Below are positions 9,904 through 22,263 of a DNA stretch of 64,000 bases, piece after piece. This DNA is from Euborellia annulipes. Lineage: Eukaryota; Arthropoda; Insecta; Dermaptera; Anisolabididae. Every line of letters begins with the position of its first letter. Position 1 is the first letter of the stretch. The stretch lies in the NCBI GenBank assembly GCA_023213315.1, contig JAKCPI010010597.1, forward strand, positions 1 through 64,000, in the 5' to 3' direction. The notes below the pieces were generated by a model that saw only the letters and a program-made list of their open reading frames with translations, had not been told where the DNA came from and ran no database searches. The position numbers were made by a program, and so were the translations under genes.

Positions 9904-12900
9904 ATGCTTGGAAGATTTTCTACTGTAATCCAAAGTGCAGTTGATGCTGTAAGTTGTTTTATCATTTGTTTATGTTATTTTTAATTAATAATATTTTTAT
10001 AAATAATTTCAGCTGGCACCGCCTGTGTCTTTGCTTGATGATTTTACTTATCATTGGAAAATGATTATGAAATTTTATGTGAAAAGGAATTCCGTTTTAA
10101 AAATATCTATAGAAAATACAAATATCCCCGGCCACTTAGATCAATTACTTAGGGTAAGCATATATTTTTTTTTTTATTTATTTATTTAAAAAAAAAGGTT
10201 CATCAATTATTTTTAGAATAACCAAAATATCTCTCGTTTGATATTTAAATGTCAATGTCAATTTAATCAATATGAAAAATATCTTTTTTTACAAAATAAA
10301 TTAAAAAATAATTAAAAAACTTAGTTATTCTTTTTATTTATTTAAATTAAGGCCTTTTTCGGCATCGAAGGCCATTTATACCACGTCCCTATTTATTTAA
10401 ATTGATTTGTATCAAATTCAATTTAAATAAATTTTCTCGCTCGAAGAAGCGAACCCGCGACCCTTGGTACAAAAGGCCAGCACTCTAAGGCCTACACCAT
10501 GGCCCGAGGGCAAAAACAAAGTTATTCAAAAAGCTGGTTGTTTCATATTTAACAATGAAAAATTATTATAATCATTTTAGAATTTTATTTATAAACTTTG
10601 AGATATGAATTTAATGTCAATGCCAAAGTAATATTTTTGAAAAGATTTTGAAGTTTTGTGTATGTCAAAACTAAAAACAAATATTTTCTTAAAAATATTG
10701 CAATACTTTCTCTTTCTATATATTTCATATATAGGGTAAGAGAAAGTAATATGATCAATCAATATGACTTTTTTTCATTTTAAATAAACTCCGGTTTATC
10801 CTGACTGCTAATAAATTTTTACCTTCAAAAGGAATTTGACCTTCACAATACATCCCACTGCCATCTTGAAAACAAGCTAACTATCCATAAATCAACTGGA
10901 TCTCAGCTTTAGCCATGCATTTGCGAGGTCAAATTTTATTTTTTTAATTTTTTCCAGATTCTACTTGAAGAGGAGAATCAACAAGAAACAGGAGTAGCCG
11001 GTCCATGTCTCGAATATATGCTCGAACATAAACTTCTTGATCTTTTAGTGACTCTCGCCTCATCTGATTGCCCGCCTGGAATGAAACAATATACTTTGGA
11101 GACAATCAGGAAAATCATCACCCAAATTAAACACCCCATTATGCCACATATCAGTGTATATAATCCATTAATAGTAAGTTCAATTAATAAAATACATTAG
11201 AAACTTTCTTACGAATTGTTTGTTATCAAATAAAACTTCAAAAAGAAGTGGTGGCTGTGATGATAACTTTGAGAATGAATGGCAAAGGCAGCCAAAAAGA
11301 AATAATTCTGAATGCTATAACAATTTTCCGGAGACGTTTCGATGCATTTATTTGTGCTCCATCATCAGTCCTTTGTTTTTTGTGCTCAGAGCTAGTCTAA
11401 ATTTGTTTGGTATATACATATGTTATGAATTGTTTACAATTGAACATGTATATTGCTTGACAATGGTCCCAAGATCATATATATATGTATATAATTCACT
11501 CTCTTGAGTGACCATTGTCAAGCATTGTATGCCAGTTCAACAATATACATGTTCAATTGTAAACAATTCATAACATATGTATATACCAAACAAATTTAGA
11601 CTAACTTAGAGCACAAAAAAACAAAGGACTGATGATGGAGCACAAATAAATGCATCGAAACGTCTCCGGAAAATTGTTGTAGCATTCAGAATTATTTCAT
11701 TGCCTCTGGCCTGCCTCTCAATGTTTTATTATTTTTCAAATTAATCAGACAGCTTTTAAGTCTCTTTTTCAGGTCTATTCTATGAGCAAAAACGTTTACT
11801 TTTAACATCTGTAAACGACTTAATTCATTTTAACACTTCCTTGCCTCAAATTGCTATTCTGTAAGCAAAAACTTTAAAGCAAAAGTGTTAACATTAAGTC
11901 AATAGTGTTAAAAACGAATGTCATGTCTATAGTGGGGGGTGCCTTTAATATTTTAACGCCGTATTTAATGCATAAAAATGGCGTCTTTAACGTAAAAAGT
12001 AAGGTTATGATTTTGACAGCTTTGAAATAAAAAGCAACATATTAACGTCGCTGTTAAAACTTGGTTTAGAGAATAGCATTTTTTAACGATGATGTTATTA
12101 CTTTACTTTTTAACATCCATTTGTTGATGTTAAGTTTTAACGTCTGTTTGTAGAGAATAGACCTGATTCTCAATTTAGACTCGGTTCATATTCATTTAAA
12201 TTTTTGATGTTAATTCAGAAAGCTAAAACATATCACTCCGTTTATAACCATAATATAAACAAATCATGATAAATTGGAAATAAAATGATTATAAAATGTT
12301 TGTTTTATTTTTTTTTAGCGTTTAATAAGCTCCTGTAACGGAAAACAGCCATCGCCTACTGAATATCATGAAATTTGTTTTCTATTATCTTTATCTGCAA
12401 TTATGGCAAATCAACCTAACCTAATGAATGTATTTACAAATAAGGTAAAACAAAGTTTTGTGGGGGTTCTCAAAGAGGATTTTTCAAATATTATTATTAT
12501 ACGTGATATTTGTTACAAAACCCGGTGATGTTATATTCATAAGAGGTTAAAAAATGAGAGACGCAGCTAAAGTTTTTTTTTTTTCTTTATTTATTTAATC
12601 CGCACGGCTGACGTTTCGGAGAAGTTCGTTTTGAAGTACCTTTGTTGAACCAAACTCTTATTATTTTTTTTTTAAATTCTTCTATCTCTCAACAGAGAAT
12701 AACTCCAATTACAGAGAGACGGTTGAGACATAGGCGATGGTTGAAAATTTTCACGGAAAGGGGTTTGAACTGAGTTGTATAGAACTCTAGATTCGTAATC
12801 CGCAGATTATCGATTCTATTATATAAGAGTTTGGTTCAACTATGTATAAAAGCCACTATGCACTTTCATAATTGAAATTAATAAATATTAAATTGTATCA

Positions 12901-13892
12901 AATTTATTAAGGTAGATTTTAGAAATTTTAATTAAAAACTATTTTAATTTGTTTTGGTCGACTTTCGGACGAATCGCGTCCGTCCTTCTTCGGGACGTGA
13001 TTGGCATCCAAACTGACCAAAACAAATTAAAATATTGTAGCTTTTTATTCTCCCTGGCTACAGATTTACCTTCCTTAGACAGCTATTTTACACTTATATT
13101 ATTTATTCTATTGGCGAATCGATAATGTTGAAATGAGTTATATACAACTTTAAAGACAACTAATCAATAATTGATTTATGAATTTTAATCAAAATCGTTA
13201 GAGCCAATTTTAAGAAAATCATAAAAAACTGAAAAAGTACATCAGTAAAGTACTACTAGAACACTTTGGATGATTTTAATGATTAATTGAAATAATATCT
13301 GTCTTTGTTAACTATTAATAAAATTATTTTAACTTTTTACAGCAGAATTCAAAGGAATCATCAAGTCTCTCTTGTGAAAGTTCCGATTCATCAGGTTTCG
13401 GCTCTGAAAAAGAAAATAAATTAATCTATAATAAAAAAGAAGAAACAAATTTAACACCTACACACTCGTCGACAAATGCAGAAAAATTATCAAATCAAGA
13501 TTTAGATGAAAAGAGTGATGTTTTAGAATTGCACACAACAAGAACCACAAATTCGGAATTCGATGCTTTATCAACAACTTCGTCAATGTCAACAGGCGAT
13601 TTAGAAATTCAATTTAAAAATGCTAAAATCGATTCAAAAGGAAATTCACTCGATGAATTAACACTTACGGATAATAAACCACATAATACTTTTGTACTTT
13701 TGGATGCTTTGATTAGTTATATCAACAGTGCTGTAAGTATTATTTATTTTCATTGTAAATACGTAATTAGTGTAATTAGAATTTATCGGTAACTTTTATT
13801 TCTTTCTTATCTGCTGTCTTTACTATTCAATATTACTATCAGAGAGTGTGATTTAAAGAAATAATATAACTTGCATTGTATTTTGAAAATAG

Positions 13893-13923
<31 letters not shown>

Positions 13924-16900
13924 TTGGCGTGTTTGATTTCCACGATCAATAATTCGTATTAAAATACTGAAAACGATTTGGTATAATTATGAAGATCTTC
14001 TCTAAAGAAGATACTTGTTCAATTTAATAATTTAGAAAATGGTAAACTTAAGGGGCTTCAAGAGGTCACATTGAATCATTAGTCCGAAACTCTTGAATCA
14101 TTTTAAAGTATTTTTTATGAGTTTTTTTTTTAAATGATTTAAATTCTTGAGCATTTTACATAATAGAATACTTTTTTTTTTTAATTACGATTTTTTATTT
14201 ACTATATTTATAGAAAATTTTGTATTTATTTAAAAATTAACAGCCTAATAGTTCAGCAGTCTTGCAAATGATTTCAGGCTAGTCTAACAGCCGGCATTAT
14301 CAGATCACTTATAAGCCTATATTTTTATGCTCTTATAATTGATATATAATAATATTTATAAATTATTCATTATTAAAAGATTAACGAAAACCAAGCAAAT
14401 ACCATTCTGCCATCTGTTGGGAAATTTTAGTAATAGTTGGGCTTTTTTATAACTTTTTTAAGACCCTTAACGCCATCTTATCGGCAAAAACATGCGAACA
14501 TCTTGCCTCGCCGAGCCCCTTAAGTTTATATACTGAATAAAGTAATAGTTTACAAAATAAATTTTCTTTCCTTCTGTCATGAGCTACCACTTGGACAAGT
14601 AACTTCTTTAGAGAAGGATCTTCATTAATAATTCGTGGATCTGAAAATGAGAAATAAGATTGTTTTTATTTATATAATATTCAGTAAAATAATTGATTGT
14701 AGTTGGTCTTAAGGAAGATTTATTCTGACTGTCGGCCAAAAATTAAATAATTTTGCGTATTATCCGTTTATTTGCAGATTCCAGTGAGATGGATTCATCC
14801 TCAGTACAAGCAACAGAAGCAACGCAAATCGTCACTAAACTCCCATCCAATATAACAAGCAGATAAGCATTCCACGAATGCAAATTTTATAATTTGATTT
14901 ATTTAATTTTATAAAATTTGCATTCAGGGCAATTTATTGAACAAAGGAGTTAAGCATTCCATGAATGCAAATTTTATAAAATTAAATAAATCAAATTATA
15001 AAATTTGCATTCATGCTTATCTGCTTTGTCATATTGGATTGGAGTTTGTGACGATTTTTGCAAAACATCTGTTCCTTGTACTGAGCATGATTCCTTCTCA
15101 CTGGAATCGAAATATTTACAAATGTACGGATAATTCATAAAATCATTTAATTTTTGGCTGACGGTCTTAGAATAAATTTAGTAAAATAATTCATAATTTT
15201 AATTTTTCCCACTTTTTCCTTTAATACTTAATATGTACAAGTATTGTTATAATTAAAAAAAAAAACTAACCATTTGTATAATTGTAAATAGGACAGTAGA
15301 GTGATGGTGAAGGCTTGTGAGGGATTAATGGTAATCGCTTCGTTACCTTCTGATACACTGGCAAGAGCGATAGTGAATCAATCTTCTCTTTGCATGGTCC
15401 TCTCTTCTAAGCTTGTTAGTAGCTATCTTGCAATCCCAGCACAAATTGATCCTAATGACATTGATGAAATGCAAATAAATTGGGGGTAAGAAAGAGAATC
15501 AACAATATTTTCTATTTCTACCCGATTTGTGTATATAAATTAATTTTTTTTTTTTTTTTGCTTTACAGTCTTGATTCTCCACTTTGGTCAAGTGAAAATA
15601 TCTACCCAGGTTGTAGACAATTGGCAATGTTTATTTCTTGGCTCGATTATTGTGATCAGGTAAGATTATCAATTTTTATTGGAACGTTTCGGCCGGGATT
15701 AACCCTGCCATCTTCAGCCTTCAAAGAGAGCATCTTCAAATATAGATGATAATTAAATTAAATTTAAAGATGTTTTCAACTAGTGCCTTTGGGTTATCAT
15801 ATATATTCTTAATCTATTTATATTATTTTTTTTAGCTTGTTCGAGAATCACACCCTATAATCGGAAGTGCTCTGGCATTAAATATTCGTTTAAAATTTTT
15901 TGAAGGAATTCTTGCTCCTGCCTTAATGCAAAGCGAAGCAGGCGATAAAGTTCTTATCACAGCTTATATCACCAAGTGCTTAAAACAAATTTCTGCTCCT
16001 TCTCTTCTGACAGGTAGCTATTTAAACTTCTTACTAAATATATATTCTTAATGTATTAACTTTTTTTAGAATATATTTATTGGTTGGTTGGTGAAAGTCG
16101 TGAACCTGAACTACCAGGAATTCCAACTTGTCCTATAAGACAACAATTATTGGATAATTGTTTTCATGAATTGGATGAAGTTTGTCTTGAAACGTTAAGA
16201 TTATTTGAGGTAGGCTATATGCAAAATATTTAAAAGGCTATTTAATATTTTCTAATAACGGTCCATAAAAATATACTTCATTCTAATTTAATTATAACTA
16301 CAATTCTGATATGATCAGTCCAAAAAATTTGTAACATGCTTTTTATGTAAACACTTGCTTTGATCATTGTGCTAACTTCATGGAAATGAATGTAGATGGC
16401 GCTGAAGTTTGTGTCCAACTTCATAGGAATGATTGTAGATGGCGCCGACGTCGTTATATAAATTCACGTAACGGTCCCTTAGAGGTTATTTCACTTGTAG
16501 CGGAGGGTGATCGATTATTTCGGCTAATTTTGAAGAAAGAAAAACAATTTACAGCTAAGAATCAAATCACTTTGAAATTTAGACAATTATATAAAGAAAG
16601 ACTTATTATTATTGTGGAATTAGCGACAACCATCAAACTCATTACATATATATATATTTATATACTTGCTTGTACTTTGGACACCCTGCAAATGAAGAAT
16701 ATATCTTTATGCGCCACTCATTTTATTTCTTATTTACATATGCTAGCTTAAAAATTATTTCATTCAATTTTTTGTTATATATGTTTAAGGTGCTGATAGA
16801 GAAGCCTCATGAACATATTCTCCACTGCCTCGTGTTGACATACCTAAACCGACGTGGTTATTACGATTCTGGGAATGCATTTACTGAACGTGTCACCTCT

Positions 16901-19029
16901 TGGAGTGAGGAAGAAGATGAACGGGAAAAACAATGGGGAGCGCCTTGTAGGTGTCGCCAATATTTACCATTGTTTTAAAGTTTTAATAATTACTGTACGT
17001 AATAATATGTATAAATTTTATAGAATCTTTTTGAAAGACTTGATGATTCTTAGATCAATCTATTTATATTTGTGAGATGCTCAGCTTTTGAAGTTAAAAA
17101 TTATTGAAATTTAAAATTTTAATTCGTGTTTATTTTTTTCTTAATTTCAGCTCTTGATTTTACCGATGGACCATCTTCTGTAAGTCGAACACTCGCTCCT
17201 ACTAACATCCAGAAAATCATCAACAGGTAAATTAAGTTTTTTATCAAATTGTCCACAATATTCCACATATTAAGGCGCCTACACACGTAACTGCAAACTT
17301 GACAATCATGTACGTGCAATCTTTTTGTACAAGCAAGCTGTAGGATCTATAGAAGAATTTTGCGTAAGCATTTTAATTGTGCAAGCCGCTTGATGCTTGA
17401 TTGAATTTGAAGCATATTTGCGCAAGCAAATCTCACCTCCATTTTATATTTATTCAATATATATTTATTCATTTAAAATTTCAATTTAAATATTAATATT
17501 TATTGTGTCTCTGTTTAAAATAAGTCAGTATTTCTTGTTATCTTCGTATAATTAACCTTTCGAGTTTGACATTTTTAGGTTAATTTTCCGCATAAACTGT
17601 TGCTTGCACAAGCATGCTGCCGAAGGGAATTTGTAGATACCGGTACAAAAAGAGTGCACATGCAGGCTTGACAAGTTTGCAGTTAACGTGTGTAGCCGCC
17701 TTTATAATCAAATTTCAAAACATTTATTTATTAACAAATACATTTAATTATTTGTCGGCGAAAAATAGTAGCCTGGCTATGAAGTATATTTTTTCCTTTT
17801 TAGTTTCCTTGAGTTGGTCCCACCAAATCTGCGATCGAGTGAAACAGAAGCAACTGGCCATAACGAGGAAGGCCAAGGAGGTTACGGTCAATATGTACGC
17901 GATGGCGATCGTCTTTATAGGAGTTGTCTTACTCGATGTTCTCCATATGGTTGGCCTCAAGAAGCCACTTGGCCAGAGGATGCATTCACCACCGATGACA
18001 ATCAACAATCAAAGGCACAGCAACATCAACACCAACACCACCAGCAGATGGATTTCTACGAAGGACCATTTATGGAGATGATTTTTACACGTCTACTTAG
18101 ACTTCCCTATCAGGTTTAAATATTTATTATTTTTAGAAATATCTATAGTAGAAAAATCGTTCTTTTTTATGAGTTTTTTGGTTTATTTTTTATAATAGAA
18201 TCCAGGAGATGTTTTATAATACTATGTGTAATTTTATTATAATTTGCAGCCGTATGAAATCAACCTGCAGCTGACAGGTCTCGTTTCGAGGTTGGCGATG
18301 TTACCTCATCCTTTTCTTCACGAATACCTTTTGAATCCGTTAGTGCCACTCACATCAGCTGCCAATTCTCTTTTTACTGTTCTACAAATGATCTCCACTG
18401 AATTGGCAACTTATGTTCCTGTGAATCCTGATTATAGGCGAATTTTACATGAAACACGATTGCGTTTACTCGGCGATTCCAACGAATCACAGTAAGTTAT
18501 TATCAAATACTTCAACATTAAGGAGTAAAGTGGTCTTCAGAAGATTCCAATGGCAAAATGAGAATATAAATTTTAAAGAGCATTTAAAAAATAATTGATT
18601 TTTGAATTTTAATCAAAATCGTTGTAGCAAATTTTGAGAAAATCGAAAAAAACTGAAAAAGTTCATCAGTAAAGTACTAGTACTTTTTGGTCGATTTTGT
18701 TCAAAAGCCTTGTGTCACGTCCCATGGGGGTGTCTAACTTAAATATAAAATTTCAACTTGCTAGCTCAATTCCTTCATGCTACACGAACACACATTCACA
18801 CACAGACAGACCATGTCATGAAAACCACTTTTTTGGATTCAGGGGACCTCAAAACGTGTATATCCAACAAAATCTCGACATCGAATTTTTGACATGAGAA
18901 ATATTAATTTATTTTTGTTTCTTCACTAGGGAGGAGAATAACTGCATGTTTGAAAGCCTTATTGTTCTCGAGGAATTTTGTAAAGAATTGGCAGCAATTG
19001 CATTTGTTAAATATCATCATTCATCTTGA
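9904..19029 (+). CDS. FHIP2A: FHF complex subunit HOOK-interacting protein 2-like (FHIP2/FAM160B1 family)
   Basis: Fourteen exons: 9904-9948, 10013-10153, 10958-11173, 12319-12444, 13343-13732, 15292-15485, 15569-15659, 15836-16013, 16070-16209, 16790-16946, 17151-17226, 17804-18113, 18250-18491, 18930-19029. All junctions are GT-AG, phases agree, and the 2406-nt CDS gives 801 residues plus stop without a frame break (human FAM160B1 is about 765). Family hallmarks in order: the N-terminus [22 protein letters not shown] (exon 3), VKACEGLM (exon 6), NWGLDS across the exon 6/7 junction, [34 protein letters not shown], and the C-terminal [18 protein letters not shown]. In human cells FHIP proteins join FTS and HOOK adaptors and help link dynein to Rab-marked membranes. 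Exon 5 encodes an acidic, Ser-rich linker specific to this copy, and exon 12 a Gln/His run. The exon 5 acceptor is a tandem agcag, so one Gln may be optional. Introns carry at least ten repeats. Confidence 0.95.
10349..10505 (-). mobile_element. SINE in FHIP2 intron 2
   Basis: On the minus strand: head ccctcgggccatggtgtagg, B box-like gggttcgcttc, body aaataaatagggacgtggta and tail cttcgatgccgaaaaaggcc. Same family as 3228-3400. Confidence 0.75.
10702..10750 (+). repeat. Solitary short terminal hairpin of family R
   Basis: atactttctctttctatata pairs with tatatagggtaagagaaagt. The same end is solitary at 32824-32873, showing that this terminus occurs alone. Confidence 0.7.
11250..11745. repeat. 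Twin palindrome with two hammerhead-like cores (FHIP2 intron 3)
   Basis: Two arms of about 230 bp are nearly perfect inverted copies around about 11490. Each arm carries ctgatgatggagcac ... gcatcgaaacgtctcc (plus strand 11628-11666, minus strand 11330-11368). The order is CTGATGA, a loop-capable segment, then CGAAACGTC. Outer ends start near caaaggcagccaaaaag and end near ttcattgcctctggc. Confidence 0.8.
11770..12165. mobile_element. Small DNA transposon relic, CAGGTCTATTCT ends
   Basis: caggtctattctatgagcaa at the left matches tagagaatagacctg at the right. The interior contains several ttttaacgtc / gacgttaaaa-type repeats. No target duplication is clear and the superfamily is unassigned. 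Confidence 0.6.
12500..12870. repeat. Twin-palindrome copy, 59225-59715 subfamily
   Basis: It starts ggtgatgttatattcataag and has gctgacgtttcggagaa at 12608; cttttatacatagttgaacc-type sequence is inverted toward 12840. Related to 41850-42000, 43010-43150 and 59225-59715, but more decayed. Confidence 0.6.
12925..13060. repeat. Short palindrome with related core
   Basis: attttaatttgttttggtc (about 12942) is inverted as gaccaaaacaaattaaaat (about 13014-13033). The spacer contains gactttcggacgaatcgcgt, a decayed form of the same core. Confidence 0.6.
13195..13275 (+). repeat. Family R internal fragment
   Basis: Matches the family R core (aatcaaaatcgttagagcca, aagtacatcagtaaagtact) with neither terminus. 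Confidence 0.65.
13889..13918. repeat. (TA)n microsatellite
   Basis: An uninterrupted alternating TA run of about 28 bp in FHIP2 intron 5. Confidence 0.85.
13920..14660. repeat. Large inverted repeat around a TTAA MITE
   Basis: atgaagatcttctctaaaga (about 13989) is inverted as tctttagagaaggatcttca (about 14607). The interior is mostly the MITE at 14052-14519. The arms resemble the twin-palindrome class in layout, but I do not see an intact core. Confidence 0.6.
14052..14519. mobile_element. MITE with TTAA target duplication (GGGGCTTC ends)
   Basis: GGGGCTTC...GAGCCCC is flanked by TTAA on both sides (14048-14051 and 14520-14523). A TTAA duplication points to piggyBac or Kolobok-type mobilisation. 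No coding sequence. Confidence 0.65.
14690..15190. repeat. Twin palindrome with divergent cores (FHIP2 intron 5)
   Basis: An inner perfect palindrome (gcataagcattcc-type arms, gaatgcaaattttataattt at about 14876 and inverted near 14990) lies inside outer arms that both contain tactgagcatg/tactgaggatg, a gattcc...ggaatc stem and, on the plus strand, GAAATATT (about 15080-15120). Layout as in other twins, but CGAAACGT is replaced by CGAAATAT. Confidence 0.65.
15683..15718 (-). ncRNA. Solitary hammerhead-like core (FHIP2 intron 7)
   Basis: Minus strand: ctgaagatggcagggttaat followed by cccggccgaaacgttcc. GGC-GGG pairs with CCC-GCC around a short loop, giving a strong helix II. The cleavage-site triplet would be GTT. 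No inverted partner nearby. Activity is not shown. Confidence 0.4.
16210..16789. other. FHIP2 intron 9, nothing recognised
   Basis: A direct repeat of gtagatggcgc (about 16392 and 16435) is the only structure noted. Confidence 0.4.
17273..17701. mobile_element. PIF/Harbinger-like MITE, copy 1 (FHIP2 intron 11)
   Basis: Ends AGGCGCCTACACACGTAACT and, inverted, GTGTAGCCGCCT, flanked by TTA at 17270-17272 and 17702-17704. The subterminal gcaaacttgacaatcatgta motif recurs inverted near the right end. Two other copies (41088-41655, 50875-51294) have the same ends and the same TTA duplication, the Harbinger hallmark. Confidence 0.9.
18514..18905 (+). mobile_element. Family R copy lacking its hairpin end (FHIP2 intron 13)
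   Basis: Starts agtaaagtggtcttcagaag, passes through the tcagtaaagtactagtactt core and ends tgtatatccaacaaaatctc ... atttttgacatgag. Both terminal hairpins are missing. Confidence 0.7.
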
Positions 19030-19337
19030 CTGAAGGCTAAATATGAATATCGCTATCAGAAGTTTCTTCAATCTTCTGACAAAACAACTTACTTAAAATA
19101 ATAAGAATAATTCAAAAGGTGCGCTTATACTATATAAATATATATATAAATTTTATTTTAGAACTAAGAAAAACTTTCTTAAAAAAAGACAAATCTTAAA
19201 ATATATAAGTTATATTTTAATTTTTTTTTAGATGTGCAATTTAATTTTACCAGTATTTTATCTTTAGTATTCCAATATATATTCTTTTGGTGATTAGTTG
19301 TTTATAAAATCGATGCAAAAGAATCATTTTTGAAGTA

Positions 19338-19605
19338 CAGTGAAGGACAATATTAAGTCCCACCCATGCGTGTTCTACTTGTAATTATTTCATTGTTTAA
19401 AAAAAAGAAATATTATATATTTTTTAATGGAAACTTTCATGGTTCAAACCTAGAAAATTTTCAATAAAAATTTTTCATTTTCTTTTTTAAAAACAATGAA
19501 ATAATCACAAGTAGAAAACGACTTAATATTGTCCAGGGGGCCGATTCTTTGGGGGGGCCCCCCTGAGGGGGAAAGAGGGGGGTTTAATAAATATTAAAAA
19601 TTAAT

Positions 19606-19654
<49 letters not shown>

Positions 19655-19668
19655 GCTGTCCCTCACTG
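19338..19668. mobile_element. Tc1/mariner-type MITE with poly-A-containing insertion
   Basis: Ends CAGTGAAGGAC and GTCCCTCACTG are flanked by TA. An inner inverted repeat (gttctacttgtaattatttc against gaaataatcacaagtagaaa) matches the copy at 35150-35350. A G-rich and poly-A segment (about 19535-19651, with about 39 consecutive A) is inserted near the right end. Confidence 0.6.
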
Positions 19669-19930
19669 TACCTATTGTCATTTTAATAAAAGGTATTATA
19701 CCAAGGTCTTTCAAGTTATCTGACTCCCGATTTTTCTAAATTAATTGTTTTAAAGATTTTTAATGTTATTACCACTGAAAATCCAATACTTTCTTGGATT
19801 GTCTCAAGATTATTATTAAAAACTCTACAAGCCAAATTAGTGGTAATACAAAATTTCCGATCTACAATTTTTCAAATCTGGGTGTAGAATTTTAATAAAA
19901 GATATAAGCGATGAAATTTTTTCTAAATTA

Positions 19931-21761
19931 CACTGTGGTGGGAAAAAAGTGGAACATTTTGTTTCTTCTTAAAAAGACCTACTCTATCTATCTTGATTAT
20001 ACTGTAATTTATTAAACATTTAATATGAAATAATTTATACATTTCTAAGTAAATTTTTTAACACAAATCCATATCATTTTAATAAATAATTACAATTTAA
20101 ATAAAACAAAGACAAAAATGTCGATTTTCAATTTGAGGGACAAATCAACATAATCTCGATATGTTTATTTGGATATTCATGGGCGTAGCCAGCCATCTTG
20201 TTAAGGGGGGGGGGGCAACCATTCGTAGGACGAGAGGAGGGGTTTGCAATTAAAAAAAACAGATTATTAATTATTTATTAAATATAATTATAATTAATTA
20301 TTTTCCTTATATAAGCTCATTCCCAATTGGAAAAGTATATATTTGTTTTTAATAGATAAAAAATTTTCATGACAAGCGCCAGGGGAGGGGGGGGGGCAAT
20401 GCCCCCCCCCCTGGCTACTCCCATGTGGATATTAATTAAAAATTTTGTTTTTATAAGAATTTCCAATAAAATAGATAGAGAAAAAATCAAAGGTGAAAAT
20501 TATTTCAAAATTTTAGAAATGGCTATAATAAAAAATTCAACATTTTTGTCTTTGTTTTTAATTAAATTCTAATTATTAAAATGATATTGATTTGTTAACA
20601 CAATCTACAACAAATTTACCTAGAAATGTATAAATTATTTCATATTAAATGTTTAATAAATTGCAGTATCATTAAGATAGATTACAACAACAGGTCTTTT
20701 TAAGAAGAAACCACAGTCAGGGATGGGCAAGTTACTCGATTTTTAAGTTAACGGGATCCAAAACCCCTTTTTTTTCGATTTTGTTTAAAAAAATACAATA
20801 CCCATTTTTTTTGGGGTTTTTGTGTAAAGATATAAAAAATACCACTTATTTTTTTTAAATTCATTATAAATATTATTAAAAAAATTTTTTTTCTTTTTTT
20901 AAAATTTTTTTTGGGGGGATTTTTGTGGATATAGACCCCCGCAGGGATAGGGTTTGGTCCGTCCGCTCCTTGCCCGCCCCGCCCGCTTTGTTTGGATGCC
21001 AATATTCAATTGCGCCCGGGCCATGGGAAAGGTTAAAAACTAGGTGCCGGGTGGGGGCCAAATCAAAAATATACACTTTCGGCCCGGTGGGGGCCAAAAA
21101 TAATCCCCCCCTGGGGGCCTTTTTGTGCCCTATATATATTTTTTTTTTTAAAAAGTCGCCTCTACATTTATTTTGGAGAATCTTTTTAGAAAATAAAACA
21201 AAATAAATTTTTTTTTCACTATAAAAAAATTTTTTTTTAAAATTTTAAAAAGTTTTCAAAAACCAAGTTTTCAAAAGATTTTTTTGGGATTATGTAGAAT
21301 TTTATGGAGAATATATACACCCACTAATAAAATCTTTCTTTTTAGTGAGGAAAAAAAACATTTATTTGTTTATTGAAAACATAAATCATTTATTGATAGT
21401 TGATTGAAAAAAGAAAAAAAAATTTTTTTTTAAGAATAAATATTTATTTGTATGTTTGATTTATTTTTTTTTTTTTTTTTTTTATTTTTTCGGGAGAACC
21501 CCCAACATTTAATTAAATTATTTTTAAATAAATTAAAAAATTTTAACTTCCTTTTCCAGGATTTTTTTACTTTGGGAAAAATAAAAAAATATTTTATTTT
21601 TTATATTTAATTTTTCATTTAATTTAATATAAAATGTAATAAAATATAAAATTTTATTTACTTTTTCTATTATGTATTAAAATATAACAATTCATATTAT
21701 ATTTTATATTTTATATTTTATTTTTTTTTCATTTAATTAATTAAATCCCTTTACCACAGTG
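19931..21761. mobile_element. Tc1/mariner-like element with nested insertions
   Basis: CACTGTGGTGGGAAA (left) and ctttaccacagtg (right) are flanked by TA. Long arms (tttaatatgaaataatttat near 20019 and inverted near 20631) form a palindrome split by the hAT at 20178-20425. A GC-rich foreign-looking stretch (about 20930-21120) and A/T homopolymer sequence fill the rest. Boundaries tentative. Confidence 0.4.
20178..20425. mobile_element. hAT MITE with perfect 8-bp duplication
   Basis: CATGGGCGTAGCCAG ... TGGCTACTCCCATG, flanked by tggatatt at 20170-20177 and 20426-20433. Confidence 0.85.
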
Positions 21762-21974
21762 TATATTAAGTAGCAATTAATTTTAATATGGCCCCAGGAG
21801 CAGAAAAAAAGACCTTTAAAATTACAATAATTACTTTATTTAAAATATTTTTAACTTGATTTTTTTTGCAACCGAATCAAAATTACAATTACTTGTTGAT
21901 AATATATGAATATATCTTATCAACTAAAAATATTAATTTTATGTTGATAATAGAAGTGGCTGTTCAGCAATTAG

Positions 21975-22135
21975 AATGATGAAGGAAGAGGATGTCAGCC
22001 AAAAGGGAGCCTCTATCGAATAAAAATCTCCAATCAACCCCAATAAACCCGAAACGTTTTCTGATTGGAGATTTTTATTCGATAGAGGCTCCTTTTTTGG
22101 CTGACATACTCTCTTCCTTCATCATTTTAATATTA
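21975..22135. repeat. Short palindrome with GAAACGTT at its centre
   Basis: atgatgaaggaagaggatgt ... ggagcctctatcgaataaaa is inverted immediately after cccgaaacgttt. Arms are about 70 bp, almost perfect and nearly touching. Confidence 0.75.
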
Positions 22136-22228
22136 ATTTTATTTTACTCTTTGACTAATTTTTAAATCAATTTTTAACAAAATTTATTTTCATATATTTT
22201 AGAAGTACATATATATATATAATGTTAC

Positions 22229-22263
22229 CATCATCATCATCATCACCATCATTATCATCGTCA
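22229..22263. repeat. CATCAT-type microsatellite
   Basis: Imperfect (ATC)n run, about 35 bp. Confidence 0.75.

Noticed and set aside
17614..18081. 155-codon plus-strand frame overlapping FHIP2
   Set aside because: Out of frame with exon 12, whose splice sites and family conservation are clear; the upstream half is MITE sequence.
20748..21206. Overlapping open frames on both strands around 21 kb
   Set aside because: They span homopolymer and G/C runs in nested repeats; no splice signals or family similarity.
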